From: Pedobacter alluvionis | GTDB taxonomy: Bacteria > Bacteroidota > Bacteroidia > Sphingobacteriales > Sphingobacteriaceae | Assembly: GCF_003664035.1 (NCBI RefSeq) | Contig: NZ_RCCK01000010.1 | Coordinates: 124,001-188,000 of the forward strand | DNA length: 64,000 nucleotides | Reading direction: 5' to 3' | In this document: positions 8,742 through 19,297 of the stretch, piece after piece | How positions within the stretch are numbered: position 1 is the stretch's first letter | How the letters are laid out: each line of letters begins with the position of its first letter | Translations under genes and position numbers: made by a program | The notes under the pieces: generated by a model | The model's database searches: none | Seen by the model: the letters and a program-made list of their open reading frames with translations, nothing else | Told to the model about the DNA's origin: nothing

Positions 8742-10016
8742 GTCATCCTGAACGCAGTGAAGGATCTTATCAAATGCGTTTTACAATCATAAATTTATGG
8801 GTAATGAAGCCAGTGGTTCTTAGGTTAGAGATTCTTCATTTCATTCAGAATGACAGACTTTTCCAGTTCATTCTCCATGGATAGATTTGTGCTAAATTTT
8901 GCCTGCAATCGTCCTTTCGACCGAAGTGCAACGGAGTGGAGAAATCTATTTTGTTCGCTTCTAAGTGGATTAATCCAAAAGCAAATTTTGTCATCCTGAA
9001 CGCAGTGAAGGATCTTTATGAAATGCGTTTTACAATGATAAATTTAGGGGTAATAAAGACCGTAATCCATTGGTTTAGAGATTCTTCATTTCATTCAGAA
9101 TGACAGACTTTTCGAATTCATTCTCTCTGGATAGATTTCTGCTAAACGCTGCCTGCAATCGTCCTTTCGACCGAAGTGCAACGGAGTGGAGAGATCTATT
9201 TTGCTCGCTTCTAAGTCGGTTAATCCAAAAGCAAATTTTGTCATCCTGAACGCAGTGAAGGATCTTTATGAAATGCGTTTTACAATCATAAATTTATGGG
9301 TAATGAAGCCAGTGGTTCTTAGGTTAGAGATTCTTCATTTCATTCAGAATGACAGACTTTTCCAGTTCATTCTCCATGGATAGATTTGTGCTAAATTTTG
9401 CCTGCAATCGTCCTTTCGACCGGGAGTGCAACGGAGTGGAGAGATCTATTTTGCTCGCTTCTAAGTCGATTAATTCAAAAGTAAGTTTTGTCATCCTGAA
9501 CGCAGTGAAGGATCTTTATCAAATGCAGTTTACAATCATAAATTTATAGGTAATAAAAGCCGTAATCCCTTAGGTTAGAGATTCTTCATTTCATTCAGAA
9601 TGACAGACTTTTCCATTTCATTCTCCCCCTGGATAGATTTGTGCTAAATTTTGCCTGCAATCGTCCTTTCGACCGAAGTGCAACGGAGTGGAGAAATCTA
9701 TTTTGTTCGCTTCTAAGTGGATTAATCCAAAAGCAAATTTTGTCATCCTGAACGCAATGAAGGATCTTTATGAAATGCGTTTTACAATGATAAATTTAGG
9801 GGTAATAAAGACCGTAATCCTTGGGTTAGAGATTCTTCATTTCATTCAGAATGACAGACTTTTCCAGTTCATTCTCCCTAGATAGATTTCTGCTAAACGC
9901 TGCCTACAATCGTCCTTTCGACCGGAGTGCAACGAAGTGGAGAAATCTATTTGCTCGCTGCTAAGTCGGTGGATCTAAAAATAAATTTTGTCATCCTGAA
10001 CGCAGTGAAGGATCTT
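8742..10016. repeat. 250-bp tandem array, five units plus a partial sixth
   Basis: GTCATCCTGAACGCAGTG starts units at 8742, 8990, 9240, 9490, 9742 and 9990, so the period is 248-252 bp. Each unit holds three REP-like words in the same order: GTCATCCTGAACGC, then the inverted TTCATTCAGAATGACA, then TTTCGACCGAAGTGCAACGG near GGAGAGATCT. Units differ by scattered substitutions and small indels, so the array is not freshly copied. From 10017 to the next gene (10276) I see only ACCATATAAG-type and CCAATGA-type words. Confidence 0.9.
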
Positions 10017-10276
10017 TATACTTAACCAAATAGCCACCGATCGGTTTTAACCATATAAGCAATATAAGATCATATAAGTCCTTTGTGTCAATTAATCACC
10101 CTTGCGGTTCGTCCTCCTGAACTTGTTTCAGTATCTATTAGACATTTAGCCTGTGGCCTTTTGAGGAGATTGCTTCCCTAAAATCAAGGCGTGCTGTCGT
10201 ACCTACTCGCCATAGCGAGTGAGGGAAAATGACGCTCTCGCCCATACCAATGAACTATTGACCAATGAACCAACCT

Positions 10277-13200
10277 CTACCTCCTTTGGTTCCCTTTACT
10301 CTGGTTGATAATCGCGTCTTTGTTAAAAGATTTATTTGTTTTAACGGGTGCCTGGCTCTTTCTTTTCAGGTTTCGGCGGTAAGCACCAGAAATTTTCTGA
10401 ACAAACTCTTTAAAAGTATCAAACTGCTGGGTATACACCAGGCCGAAAGACGTAACGTTTGCGGTTGAACTAATTCCGCTGTTTAAAAATATACTCTGTT
10501 GCGTGGGTGGTTTATTTGCCGCTTTTGCAGTCAGGCTTCCATCTTTTTTAATCAGGAAGAGTGCCTCAACCTCTCTACCTACATTATCTTTAGAGAAATC
10601 GATCACAGTAAAATCGTTCAAACTGTTTCGGTCTACAATACCCGCATTAATAATTAAACGATCGTTGAAGAACTTAAATGATGCATTGGCCTCGCTTAAG
10701 GAACGTACGTTCAAATCGACAAAATTTAAGTTTAACGAAGAAAGTACGTTATTAAACTGGTTAAAAACCAATTCCGTAGCCGTACTGGTAGCGGTTGAGC
10801 TCAGCTGGTTGCCAATCGACTGCCCACCATTTCCGGGAGCGAAACTTCTTCTGATAATTAGACTGAATGCCTGAAGATTCAGGTTGTTCTGATCGCTCAA
10901 ATAGGTTTGCAGTTCTTCTTTGATTGAAGGTTGTGCAGGGAAATTGATATCTAGCTTAATATCCGGTTGTAACAGTAAACCCGTTAAGCCCATTTCTACC
11001 TCGGTATTAACCCTTTGGTTGGCATTACTGCTGGCGTCGCGGTTTGCTGCCTTGTAAAGGTCGTTCAAACTTGCCCGTAAAGCATATACCGCTTTTAAGT
11101 TAATCTGCGCGGCGGTGGGGTTACCCGTCCAGCGGATGGTTCCACCTTGCCTGATGTCGAATTTTTTGTTGATTACCTCCTGGGCCGTAAAATCGAAACT
11201 TCCGGTCTCAATAATATAATCGCCAGACATTTCGAAATCACCAACACTATTGATGTTTAAGGCCAGCTCGGCATTACCCTTTCCACTTAAATTGCCGAGG
11301 GTGGTATAGATGTTCGCTGTAGTATTCGGATCGATGGTTAATTTGAAACTTAAGGTTAAACCATCAAAGTTTGTTCTTTTCTTAACCAGCACAGTCGAAT
11401 CGCGGCTCACGAAATTAATGAAATCTTTATCTGATATGGTTTCAGAACTGTTTAGCGGCAGGTTAAATACAGTTCCTTTTTCCGTTTTCGCCTTAATATC
11501 GATCTTCATTTTGTTGGTTGGGCCCGTAAACGTAAATACACCTGTGCCATACGCGCGGCCATAGTAGATGGAATTGTCTTTCGAGGTAGTGTTTAAGGCC
11601 ATTAAACTGTTGGCATTCACCTTCACATTCAGTGTCGGGTAGTTAATATCGTTTAAATCTACAGTGCCGTTTGCGGTAGCTTCGTGGCCTTCCAGGTCGC
11701 TTAAGGTAAAGTTATCCAGTTTAATCACACTATTGTTCACCTCTACTTTATCGGTAATTACATAGGTAGTTTTAAGGTAGTTTACCATCAGCTGTCCCTT
11801 ATCTAACGATAAATTGCCATTAATTTCTGGCTTATCTAACTTGCCTTTCACCGTTAAATCGGCTGAGATATTTCCTTTTAAATTGGATACCAGTTGTTTA
11901 ACAAAAGGCTCAATCACAGTGAGCTTACTGTCATCCATTTTTACGCTGAGATCGATTTCCTTTTCTTTCAGATCAACATTTCCAGTCAGTTTAAAATTCT
12001 CCGAATTGTCGGCCACAATGCGGGTAAATACATTAATCTTTTTGCTTTCGTTGCTGTATGATGAGGTATCGGTTAAGGTACCGATATAAATATCATTAAA
12101 ATTTAACGAATCGATCTTTAAGTCGTCTGTTACCCTAAGTGTTTTTAATATGCCATATAAATCAGTCTTCCCGTTAAGATTTCCACCCAATTTAACACCA
12201 AAGCCTTTGGTAAAAGGGTTCAGGGTTTTTAAGCTAAAATCTTTAAAGCCAACACTGATTAAATCTTTAGGATCTTCTGAAATTAATCCATCAATCACAA
12301 CCTGTTGCTTTCCGTTGGTTAAATCGAAATTACTGATTTCTGTTTTACCATTGTTGAGCACGATCCGTACTTTCTCCTGGATGCGCCATTCTTCGTTATT
12401 GATTTTTAAGATAGAAGGTAATACGCTTAACCTTGCCGTTGTATCCTGGTTTTTGGTGAACTCTACCAGTCCGTTTAAATCGAGCTGATTGTCTTCCTCA
12501 GCGTTCGACATTTTTACGTTGAAGGCCAGACTGTCGTTCCGCAGGATGTTGGAAACGTTTACATCTTTAATAAATAAACTGTCGTTAATCTGCACACGAT
12601 CAGAGGTTACAATCAGTTGAAGTTGTTGTGTGGTGGTATTTTCATCAAGGATGATGTTGTTTACCACAATACCACTGTATTTAAGTTTCTTCACAAAACC
12701 GTTAAGCGTTGCGGTATTGTTGCGCGAATCGAAATCTCCTGTTAATGTAGCGCCCTCTTCTAATTCCAGGCCTGGTGCAAATATCTGCGCCAGCGGTTCG
12801 AACTTTTTAACCTTCAGGTTGAACTGAAAAATCTGATTTTTGTATTTTATAATATCGGCCTTTAACGAAGGAATATACGTTTTGGCGATGGCTTTGTAAT
12901 AAGAAACAATAGAATTTAGATCATATTCGCCTTTAATACTGGCATCTAAAATATCCGACCGGATATCCAGTACGCGACTTGCGCCCGTGCCATTGGCTGT
13001 TAACTGTACCGAATCTACGCTGTAAGTGCCTTTTGGGTTCTGCATCCTGATCTCTTCAATCAATAACTTACCCGATATGTTATTCAGGTTGGTGCCCGAA
13101 AAATTAGTGGTAAATTTAGCATCCACCATCAACGAATCTTTCAACAGTTTTAAGGCTTTTAAACGTGCATTAGAAATGGTTGCATTAAAATTGAATACCG

Positions 13201-14752
13201 GCAGTTTAGGGTTTAAGTTAACACCGCCATCAAATACCAGTTTAATGTTTCGGTCGTTAATGCTCAGCTTGCCATCAAAATATTTTTTATCAAAGGTGCC
13301 GTCAATCTTTACGTTATGGTACCTGTATTTATTAAAGTCGATATAATCTACATCGCCGTTTATTTTTTCGGTTAAATCTTTTAATTCCGTTCCACGGCCT
13401 TTCACATATAAAGAAGAGCTGATTCGTCCCAGGCTCTTTTCACCTAACAGATCGCCGATGTTAAAATCGTAGGTTTTTACGTTTCCGGTGTAAGATGGGA
13501 CATCCTTTTTGTCGATTTTCATGTTCACATCTGAAACAATGCGGCCCAGTTTGGTTTTAAATTCGCCATAGGCAATAAAATCGTTCTGAAAACCCGTAAA
13601 ACTTCCGTTGAAATTGATGTTACCAAATTTGTTTACAATTACCGGAACAATTTTCTTTTTGCTGTTGGTGATGCCCGCCAGCACTTCTTCAAGATCGGTC
13701 TTGTTTGTTCCTGCCATTTCAATATTCAGGTCCATAAAGGTTTCTTTCCATTTCGGAAGTCCTTTTAAAATAAAATCGCCTTTAATGTGTGTGGCCTTTC
13801 CAGTCCTTAATGATAGGTTTTTGGCTTTAAGGTTATTCACTAAACCCGTAATCTGACCATCAACATCCAGGTCGAGTTTCATGGTATTCAGCTCAGGTGC
13901 AAAAAATGCAACATCTTTCGAGGTGATATGGCTATCTTTAAAAATAGCTTTCATCCTCACATTATCTATGTAGTGGTTAAAATCTTTATAGCTTTTAAAC
14001 CGCATTTGGTAGTAATTGGTTAAACGGCTCTGATTGGTTTCGAGCAACAGATTTTTCAGCTCTATCGCATTACTGTCTATCGTGGTTTGGGCCGTTAAGT
14101 TTTTCAGGTAAAATCCGCTACGCTCTTTAAAAGTGAGGTTTTTGATATTGGTTTTAAGCAAATGATTCCTGGTGTCCAATCCTTCAAAAATTCCACTCAG
14201 CTGTTTAACGTTTACGTTATCGAAGTTTACACTTTTGCCCTGCGTGGTATCTTTTGCCCTGTAGTTGATGTACCTGAAGGCAAACTTATTTAAAATAAGG
14301 CGGCCTAGACTTACATCAAAAGGCTTACTTTTCTTTTTCTTTACCTTGGGTTTACCAGAATCGAAGTAGTTAATGATAAAATCGAGATTAGAAGACTTAT
14401 CTTTGAAATCCTTTAGGAAAAACTGGCCATCGTTAATTTGAACGGTACTGATATCAATAATCTTTTTATCAATGGATAATTTAGTAATATCGACCATAAA
14501 TTGTGGCGTGCTCAATAAAGTGTCTTTTTGTAAATCTAAAACCAATAAATCTTCGAGTACAATAGATTTAAAAGGCTTGATATAAAGACTCTTGATTGAT
14601 ATGGTAGTTTTAAGCTCTTTAGATAAATATGCGGCAGCTTTCTGCGCAAAATAAGTTTGAACAGGCTTAAATTGTAGCGAAAAAACAAGAAGCGCAGCCA
14701 GCAGGATTATTGATGCGATTACCCAAAGGAGTATTTTAAATAGTTTTTTAAT
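10277..14752 (-). CDS. tamB: TamB / DUF490 family translocation and assembly protein
   Basis: About 1,491 residues. The frame continues upstream of the first TTG (14545) and encodes an obvious signal anchor, KKLFKILLWVIASIILLAAL, so the start must lie near 14752-14755, where only ATT codons are available. The long middle is beta-rich and repetitive, the expected beta-helix taco fold. The last 350 residues hold the conserved C-terminal TamB region (for example SGKGNAELALNI, GGTIRWTGNPTAAQINLKAVY). It is anchored in the inner membrane and spans the periplasm, where TamB proteins act in outer-membrane protein assembly and phospholipid transport. No TamA partner lies next to it. It is divergent from tsaD. 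The non-standard start is discussed in the findings. Confidence 0.9.
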   Translation of the reverse strand: MKKLFKILLWVIASIILLAALLVFSLQFKPVQTYFAQKAAAYLSKELKTTISIKSLYIKPFKSIVLEDLLVLDLQKDTLLSTPQFMVDITKLSIDKKIIDISTVQINDGQFFLKDFKDKSSNLDFIINYFDSGKPKVKKKKSKPFDVSLGRLILNKFAFRYINYRAKDTTQGKSVNFDNVNVKQLSGIFEGLDTRNHLLKTNIKNLTFKERSGFYLKNLTAQTTIDSNAIELKNLLLETNQSRLTNYYQMRFKSYKDFNHYIDNVRMKAIFKDSHITSKDVAFFAPELNTMKLDLDVDGQITGLVNNLKAKNLSLRTGKATHIKGDFILKGLPKWKETFMDLNIEMAGTNKTDLEEVLAGITNSKKKIVPVIVNKFGNINFNGSFTGFQNDFIAYGEFKTKLGRIVSDVNMKIDKKDVPSYTGNVKTYDFNIGDLLGEKSLGRISSSLYVKGRGTELKDLTEKINGDVDYIDFNKYRYHNVKIDGTFDKKYFDGKLSINDRNIKLVFDGGVNLNPKLPVFNFNATISNARLKALKLLKDSLMVDAKFTTNFSGTNLNNISGKLLIEEIRMQNPKGTYSVDSVQLTANGTGASRVLDIRSDILDASIKGEYDLNSIVSYYKAIAKTYIPSLKADIIKYKNQIFQFNLKVKKFEPLAQIFAPGLELEEGATLTGDFDSRNNTATLNGFVKKLKYSGIVVNNIILDENTTTQQLQLIVTSDRVQINDSLFIKDVNVSNILRNDSLAFNVKMSNAEEDNQLDLNGLVEFTKNQDTTARLSVLPSILKINNEEWRIQEKVRIVLNNGKTEISNFDLTNGKQQVVIDGLISEDPKDLISVGFKDFSLKTLNPFTKGFGVKLGGNLNGKTDLYGILKTLRVTDDLKIDSLNFNDIYIGTLTDTSSYSNESKKINVFTRIVADNSENFKLTGNVDLKEKEIDLSVKMDDSKLTVIEPFVKQLVSNLKGNISADLTVKGKLDKPEINGNLSLDKGQLMVNYLKTTYVITDKVEVNNSVIKLDNFTLSDLEGHEATANGTVDLNDINYPTLNVKVNANSLMALNTTSKDNSIYYGRAYGTGVFTFTGPTNKMKIDIKAKTEKGTVFNLPLNSSETISDKDFINFVSRDSTVLVKKRTNFDGLTLSFKLTIDPNTTANIYTTLGNLSGKGNAELALNINSVGDFEMSGDYIIETGSFDFTAQEVINKKFDIRQGGTIRWTGNPTAAQINLKAVYALRASLNDLYKAANRDASSNANQRVNTEVEMGLTGLLLQPDIKLDINFPAQPSIKEELQTYLSDQNNLNLQAFSLIIRRSFAPGNGGQSIGNQLSSTATSTATELVFNQFNNVLSSLNLNFVDLNVRSLSEANASFKFFNDRLIINAGIVDRNSLNDFTVIDFSKDNVGREVEALFLIKKDGSLTAKAANKPPTQQSIFLNSGISSTANVTSFGLVYTQQFDTFKEFVQKISGAYRRNLKRKSQAPVKTNKSFNKDAIINQSKGNQRR

Positions 14753-14759
14753 AATTTTG
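14752..14759 (+). promoter_or_regulatory. Putative -7 box of tsaD
   Basis: TAATTTTG fits TAnnTTTG. Transcription would begin near 14766, a dozen bases before the tsaD start. The box overlaps the likely start of tamB on the other strand. Confidence 0.35.
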
Positions 14760-14778
14760 CAGCTTAAATATTAATAAT

Positions 14779-15780
14779 TTGTCTGTTATACTTGCTATTG
14801 AGTCTTCTTGCGATGATACATCCGTTGCTATTTGTAACAACGGCAAAATTACTGCCAATGTTATTGCAAACCAAACAATTCATCAAAATTATGGTGGTGT
14901 TATACCTGAATTAGCTTCAAGGGTACATCAACAAAATATTGTGCCTGCCGTGCAACAAGCTTTAATTAACGCTAAAGTTACAAAACAGGACATTAATGCG
15001 GTAGCTTTTACACGAGGCCCAGGTCTTTTAGGGTCTTTACTGGTCGGTGTTTCTTTCGCAAAATCTTTTGCATTAGCTTTAAATATACCTTTAATTTCTG
15101 TCAATCATATGCATGCGCATATTTTAGCGCACTTTATTGACGATCCAAAACCGGTTTTCCCTTTTATTTGTTTAACCGTTTCGGGCGGACATACACAAAT
15201 CGTGCTGGTAAAAGATTACTTTGATATGGAAATTGTGGGCGAAACATTGGATGATGCTGCTGGTGAAGCTTTTGATAAAACCGCTAAATTACTGGCCTTG
15301 CCTTACCCGGGGGGACCACTGATTGATAAACATGCACAGCATGGAAATCCTCTGGCGTTTAAATTTGCAGAACCACAAATCGCCGATCTGAATTTTAGTT
15401 TTAGTGGTTTTAAAACTTCTATTCTGTATTTTATCAGGAAGCAGGAAAAAGATAACCCTAACTTTATTGCCGAAAATTTAGATGATATTTGTGCATCGGT
15501 TCAGCATAGCATTGTACAAATTTTGCTGAACAAATTAAAGAAAGCAGCAAAACAATACGGAATTAAAGAAATTGCCATTGCAGGTGGTGTTTCGGCAAAC
15601 TCTGGTTTAAGAAATGGCCTGCAACAAACAGCTGATGAATTGGGCTGGAACATCTATATACCGGCGTTTCAGTATTGTACTGATAATGCGGGTATGATTG
15701 CCATTGCTGGGTACCAAAAGTACCTGAAACAGGATTTTGTAGGGCAGGATGTTTCGCCAATGGCGCGGATGGAGTTTTAG
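14779..15780 (+). CDS. tsaD: TsaD, tRNA N6-threonylcarbamoyladenosine transferase subunit
   Basis: 333 residues, the normal bacterial length. It transfers threonylcarbamoyl to A37 of ANN-reading tRNAs together with TsaB and TsaE. N-terminal ILAIESSCDDTSVAI is the ASKHA phosphate motif. VNHMHAHILAHF holds the metal-binding histidines, with SGGHTQIVLV, DDAAGEAFDKTAKLL and GGVSANSGLR following in the usual order. The start is TTG at 14779; no ATG lies upstream in frame, and the family's N-terminus begins exactly here. A putative -7 box lies just upstream. Cytosolic, essential or nearly so in most bacteria. Confidence 0.97.
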   Translation: MSVILAIESSCDDTSVAICNNGKITANVIANQTIHQNYGGVIPELASRVHQQNIVPAVQQALINAKVTKQDINAVAFTRGPGLLGSLLVGVSFAKSFALALNIPLISVNHMHAHILAHFIDDPKPVFPFICLTVSGGHTQIVLVKDYFDMEIVGETLDDAAGEAFDKTAKLLALPYPGGPLIDKHAQHGNPLAFKFAEPQIADLNFSFSGFKTSILYFIRKQEKDNPNFIAENLDDICASVQHSIVQILLNKLKKAAKQYGIKEIAIAGGVSANSGLRNGLQQTADELGWNIYIPAFQYCTDNAGMIAIAGYQKYLKQDFVGQDVSPMARMEF

Positions 15781-16189
15781 TTTTGGTTCATTGGTCATTG
15801 GTTCATTAGTCAATAGCTAATTGTTCTTCGTTCGTCATTGCGAGAAGGCTTTTTCAGCCGACGAAGCAATCTTACAACGATAGCTGGCTGCGAGTTGATG
15901 TAAAGGACTACTGGGTGATTAATTCTCTGGATAAGATCCTGACTACGAAGTAGCTATTAGACCATTGAAAGCAATCAATACAACTAATAAAACAAGTTCA
16001 GGATGAAGACTGCTCAGGGGATTATAGCCCTTAAAGCGCATAAAGATTGAAAACTTGAGCTCGGAAACTGTGAACTGAAAACTGCGTACCAAAAAACTGA
16101 AGAGGATTATGGATACTCAGAATGGATTAACTCCTTAACTTCCGACACCCGACCTCGGACCAATAAAAACTATTAAATTAAATACATAT
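15781..16189. other. Intergenic region with REP-like words
   Basis: Begins with GGTTCATTGGTCATTGGTTC-type low-complexity sequence, then GTCATTGCGAGAAGGC with GACGAAGCAATCTT (15835-15875), a REP-like pair common in Bacteroidota, and CAAGTTCAGGATGA near 15990. No gene seen. Confidence 0.5.
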
Positions 16190-16387
16190 ATGACTGGAGC
16201 ATCGTTAATATTTTGGATTGTTTGTGCGATACCGCTAATCGGTATTTTATATTGGTTAATCAGGAATGACAAAAACAAACTAAAAGGAAGCTGGGGTGTG
16301 ATTATTTTAGGTGCCTTGGTTATCGCTGCACTTCTGGTAATTGTTTATGTAACCAAAGATTTCAGCGCAGTATTTAGCCAGAATTAA
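16190..16387 (+). CDS. Small two-helix membrane protein, function unknown
   Basis: 65 residues. Two hydrophobic segments (about 5-24 and 37-56) are split by a basic loop, RNDKNKLKGSW, with a short polar tail. The ATG follows an AT-rich leader. The layout resembles the PLD-nuclease-N-type or DUF-type small membrane proteins near TonB receptors, but I cannot name a family. It ends 76 bp before the TonB receptor gene. Confidence 0.6.
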   Translation: MTGASLIFWIVCAIPLIGILYWLIRNDKNKLKGSWGVIILGALVIAALLVIVYVTKDFSAVFSQN

Positions 16388-16438
16388 TTAGGATATTCTA
16401 ATTCTTATTTAGACCTATTCTTATTAGTGTATAATTTC

Positions 16439-16446
16439 TATCTTTG
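16439..16446 (+). promoter_or_regulatory. Putative -7 box of the TonB receptor gene
   Basis: TATCTTTG matches TAnnTTTG and lies 17 bases before the ATG at 16464. This suggests the receptor has its own promoter with a leader of roughly ten bases. Confidence 0.45.
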
Positions 16447-16463
16447 CCGAAAATTAAAGATAG

Positions 16464-18818
16464 ATGAAAAAAACTATACTAATCGTTACCATATTAATGT
16501 GCAATCTTCTTTTGGGCTATGCCCAAAACGTGAAGATTGAAGGGCACATCAAGGATCAAAGAAATGAGGTTCCATACTCCACCATTTCTTTACCAGGTCA
16601 GAAAATCCAGGCAGATAGCAAAGGTTATTATACGTTGTATATCAAAAGCGGTGTTCCGTTTAATATTCAGGTAAACGCTGTTGGATATAAGTCATTTACG
16701 CAGCAAATTGCGGGTGTAAGGGCCGATACAATTATTAATTTTGTATTGGAACCAGTAGCCAATACGCTGGATGATGTGTTAATTTCTACTTCAAGAAAGC
16801 CGGAAAACATTAAAAATATTACCACCTCAGTTAGTATTGTAAATAAGAAAAAACTGGAGAAAGAGATGGCTATCACGCCGGATTTAAGCAGCATACTGGC
16901 CAATCAGGTTCCTGGTTTTGCGCCTACAGCACAAACCGGGAATAATGTAGGGCAAAACTTAAGAGGCCGCCCAATGCTGGTGATGATAGATGGTGTTTCG
17001 CAATCTTCGCCGTTAAGAAATGCAGAAGTAGATTTAAGGTCGATAGACCCCTCGGTACTTGAACGTATAGAAGTGGTAAAAGGTGCCACAGCCATTTATG
17101 GTAATGGTGCTGCCGGAGGTTTAGTGAATTACATCACCATGGTTCCGGATACTGCAGCAAAGTTTGCCGGTAAAACCCAGCTTAATTTAAACGGATCGCT
17201 AGTTAAAGTTAAAAACTCTGAAGGGGGTAGGATTAACCAGATGTTCTATGGAAAACTGGGTAAATTTGATTATGTGGTGAGTGGAATGTATGAGCAAACC
17301 GGTGAATATAAAGATGCAAAGGGCGATGTGGTAGGGCCAAACTACAGCTTAGGTGAAACCGATAGCTATAATGCTTTTGCCAAGTTAGGTTACGTACCGG
17401 CAAAAAATCAACGCATTCAGTTTACCTACAATACATACAGCAGTTTGCAGAACAGTAATTTTACTTTGGTAAACGGTAATCTGGCAACTGGTCAGAAAGC
17501 AACCGGTGTTTTAGGGAAACCGCTTGGTATCCCAACTGGAGTAGATTATAACCACAATTTAAATCTATCGTACAAGATTGACAGTACTTTTCTTAATTCG
17601 AGTTTGAATGCGGATGTTTATTACGAAACCCGTAAAGATGTTTTTTATGTTTCTTTAGGTCGTTTTGATGGGGGCGATGGACAATCGCTCGCCAAAAATG
17701 ATAAAAAAGGAGCACGTTTGTTTTTGGAAACACCAATATTGAACCTTGACTTTTTGAACATGAATCTGGCTTATGGTGCAGATTTCATGAAAGATAAAAC
17801 CGCACAGCCGCTGGTTGATGGGAGGGTATGGGTACCAACAATGGATATGACCAATATTGCACCTTTTGCGCAGGCAGATTTTAATATCTTAAGCAAGCTT
17901 GTATTTAAAACTGGTTTGCGCTATGAAAATGTAAATATAGCAGTTGATGATTACCGGACTTTAAGAACCACTGGAGCAAACAATGCTACCATTACGCCAT
18001 CTTTTGATGTAACCGGAGGCAATTTAAAATACAGCACTTATCTTTTTAATGCGGGTTTAAGGTATAATCAATTTAACGTTTTTAGTCCTTTTGTAAGTTT
18101 CTCTCAGGGTTTTTCCGTAATGGATATTGGACTGGCTTTACGTGATGCCAAAGTAAACAGCATTGATAAGATCAATACGGATGCGGTAAAGGTTAATAAT
18201 TATGAGGCTGGCTTTGAAAGTAAAATTGCCGGATTAACATTTTCTGCGTCGGGTTATATCAGTACGTCTAAGTTAGGTATTGAAGTGGTTTATGACCCTG
18301 CTACCGGTTTATTTAATACCGCCAGGAACCCTGAAAAAATTTATGGTTTTGAATTGGCGGCCGATTACCATTTGTTTGATCAGCTGGGTTTAGCTGCAAG
18401 TTACAGTTATACAGAAGGCAAGCGTGATATCGATAAAAATGGAAAGTTTAACGATGCTGGCGACTTGTATCTCAATGGCCGCCGTATTTCGGCGCCAAAA
18501 GTTACTGCTTCAGTAACCTATAGCCCCTTAAAGGTGTTGGATTTAACCCTAAACTATACCGGAATCAATTCGCGCAGCAGATTTGAGAAAAATGCGAACG
18601 GCATATATAATGGAAATGAGGGTGCGGTAAAAGGGTATCATTTATTCAGCTTTGCAGGAATTTATCAGGTGAAGAAGAACACGAAACTTACCTTAGGTGT
18701 AGATAATATATTTAACCAGGATTATTTCCCGGCAAGGGCACAATGGTTTATGCAACCGGGCTTTTATTCAAAAGGAAGGGGTACTTCGGTAAACTTTGGT
18801 ATCTCGGTTAGTTATTAA
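16464..18818 (+). CDS. TonB-dependent receptor, siderophore type
   Basis: 784 residues. Signal peptide MKKTILIVTILMCNLLLGYAQ. Carboxypeptidase-regulatory-like domain about 22-95 (GHIKDQRNEVPYSTISLPG). Plug domain about 115-230 (LVMIDGVSQSSPLRN, ERIEVVKGATAIYGNGAAGG). Then a 22-strand-type barrel ending GTSVNFGISVSY with a C-terminal aromatic residue. The lack of SusD next door and the plug sequence favour uptake of a ferric siderophore or similar metal chelate rather than a glycan. It acts in the outer membrane, energised by TonB-ExbBD. I see no FecI/FecR pair nearby. The substrate is not determined. Confidence 0.9.
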   Translation: MKKTILIVTILMCNLLLGYAQNVKIEGHIKDQRNEVPYSTISLPGQKIQADSKGYYTLYIKSGVPFNIQVNAVGYKSFTQQIAGVRADTIINFVLEPVANTLDDVLISTSRKPENIKNITTSVSIVNKKKLEKEMAITPDLSSILANQVPGFAPTAQTGNNVGQNLRGRPMLVMIDGVSQSSPLRNAEVDLRSIDPSVLERIEVVKGATAIYGNGAAGGLVNYITMVPDTAAKFAGKTQLNLNGSLVKVKNSEGGRINQMFYGKLGKFDYVVSGMYEQTGEYKDAKGDVVGPNYSLGETDSYNAFAKLGYVPAKNQRIQFTYNTYSSLQNSNFTLVNGNLATGQKATGVLGKPLGIPTGVDYNHNLNLSYKIDSTFLNSSLNADVYYETRKDVFYVSLGRFDGGDGQSLAKNDKKGARLFLETPILNLDFLNMNLAYGADFMKDKTAQPLVDGRVWVPTMDMTNIAPFAQADFNILSKLVFKTGLRYENVNIAVDDYRTLRTTGANNATITPSFDVTGGNLKYSTYLFNAGLRYNQFNVFSPFVSFSQGFSVMDIGLALRDAKVNSIDKINTDAVKVNNYEAGFESKIAGLTFSASGYISTSKLGIEVVYDPATGLFNTARNPEKIYGFELAADYHLFDQLGLAASYSYTEGKRDIDKNGKFNDAGDLYLNGRRISAPKVTASVTYSPLKVLDLTLNYTGINSRSRFEKNANGIYNGNEGAVKGYHLFSFAGIYQVKKNTKLTLGVDNIFNQDYFPARAQWFMQPGFYSKGRGTSVNFGISVSY

Positions 18819-18834
18819 TCAGATCTAAAATAGA

Positions 18835-19275
18835 AAAAGAGGCTGTATCATACTATAGAATTGTCATCCTGAGGGGTAATTTACTGTATAAAATCAATAT
18901 GAGTGACGTACAATCGTTTCCCTTATCCTACGGCTCTGTCTTGCCTCGGCTCGCCGCCGCCGAAGGGCTCTTTCTTTTTGGTGTCAAAAAGAAACAAAAA
19001 ACACCGGCTGAAAATTTTTCTTTCGAAGCTGGTAGTTTGGCTTAGGCAGTGCAGTCCGAAAAATTTGTTAGGCCGGATTTAAGCAGAACGGGGATATCGT
19101 GCTATGGCCTAGCTGGGTGGAAATGCTAAAGCAGCTAAAATATTGATTAATAATGATTTGCAAAATAACGTCAATGTATAGCTGTCGAAGGACCTGTTTT
19201 AATGTCTTACAAGGCATTAAAACAGGCTCAACGTGACAAACAAAGTTAATTGCAATTTATGATACAACCTCTTTT
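18835..19275. mobile_element. MITE-like element, copy 1 (441 bp)
   Basis: Ends are AAAAGAGGCTGTATCATA (18835-18852) and TATGATACAACCTCTTTT (19258-19275), inverted repeats with one mismatch in 18. It encodes no protein. The inside holds GGCTCGCCGCCGCCGAAGGG, AACACCGGCTGAAAATTTTT and GTGCTATGGCCTAGCTGGGT. These inner stretches are shared with the copy at 27949-28465. No clear target-site duplication. Confidence 0.8.
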
Positions 19276-19297
19276 GTAAATGAATATGTCGTAATTT

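Noticed and set aside
9186..9885. Three 65-66-codon ORFs with related sequences
   Set aside because: They are translations of the 250-bp tandem array, with no start context and no protein-like pattern.
8742..10016. CRISPR array
   Set aside because: The period is 250 bp, units are diverged along their whole length, and there are no short identical repeats with unique spacers and no cas genes.
10503..13856. Several plus-strand ORFs of 65-123 codons
   Set aside because: They lie opposite tamB and have no independent coding signs; they are shadows of the minus-strand gene.
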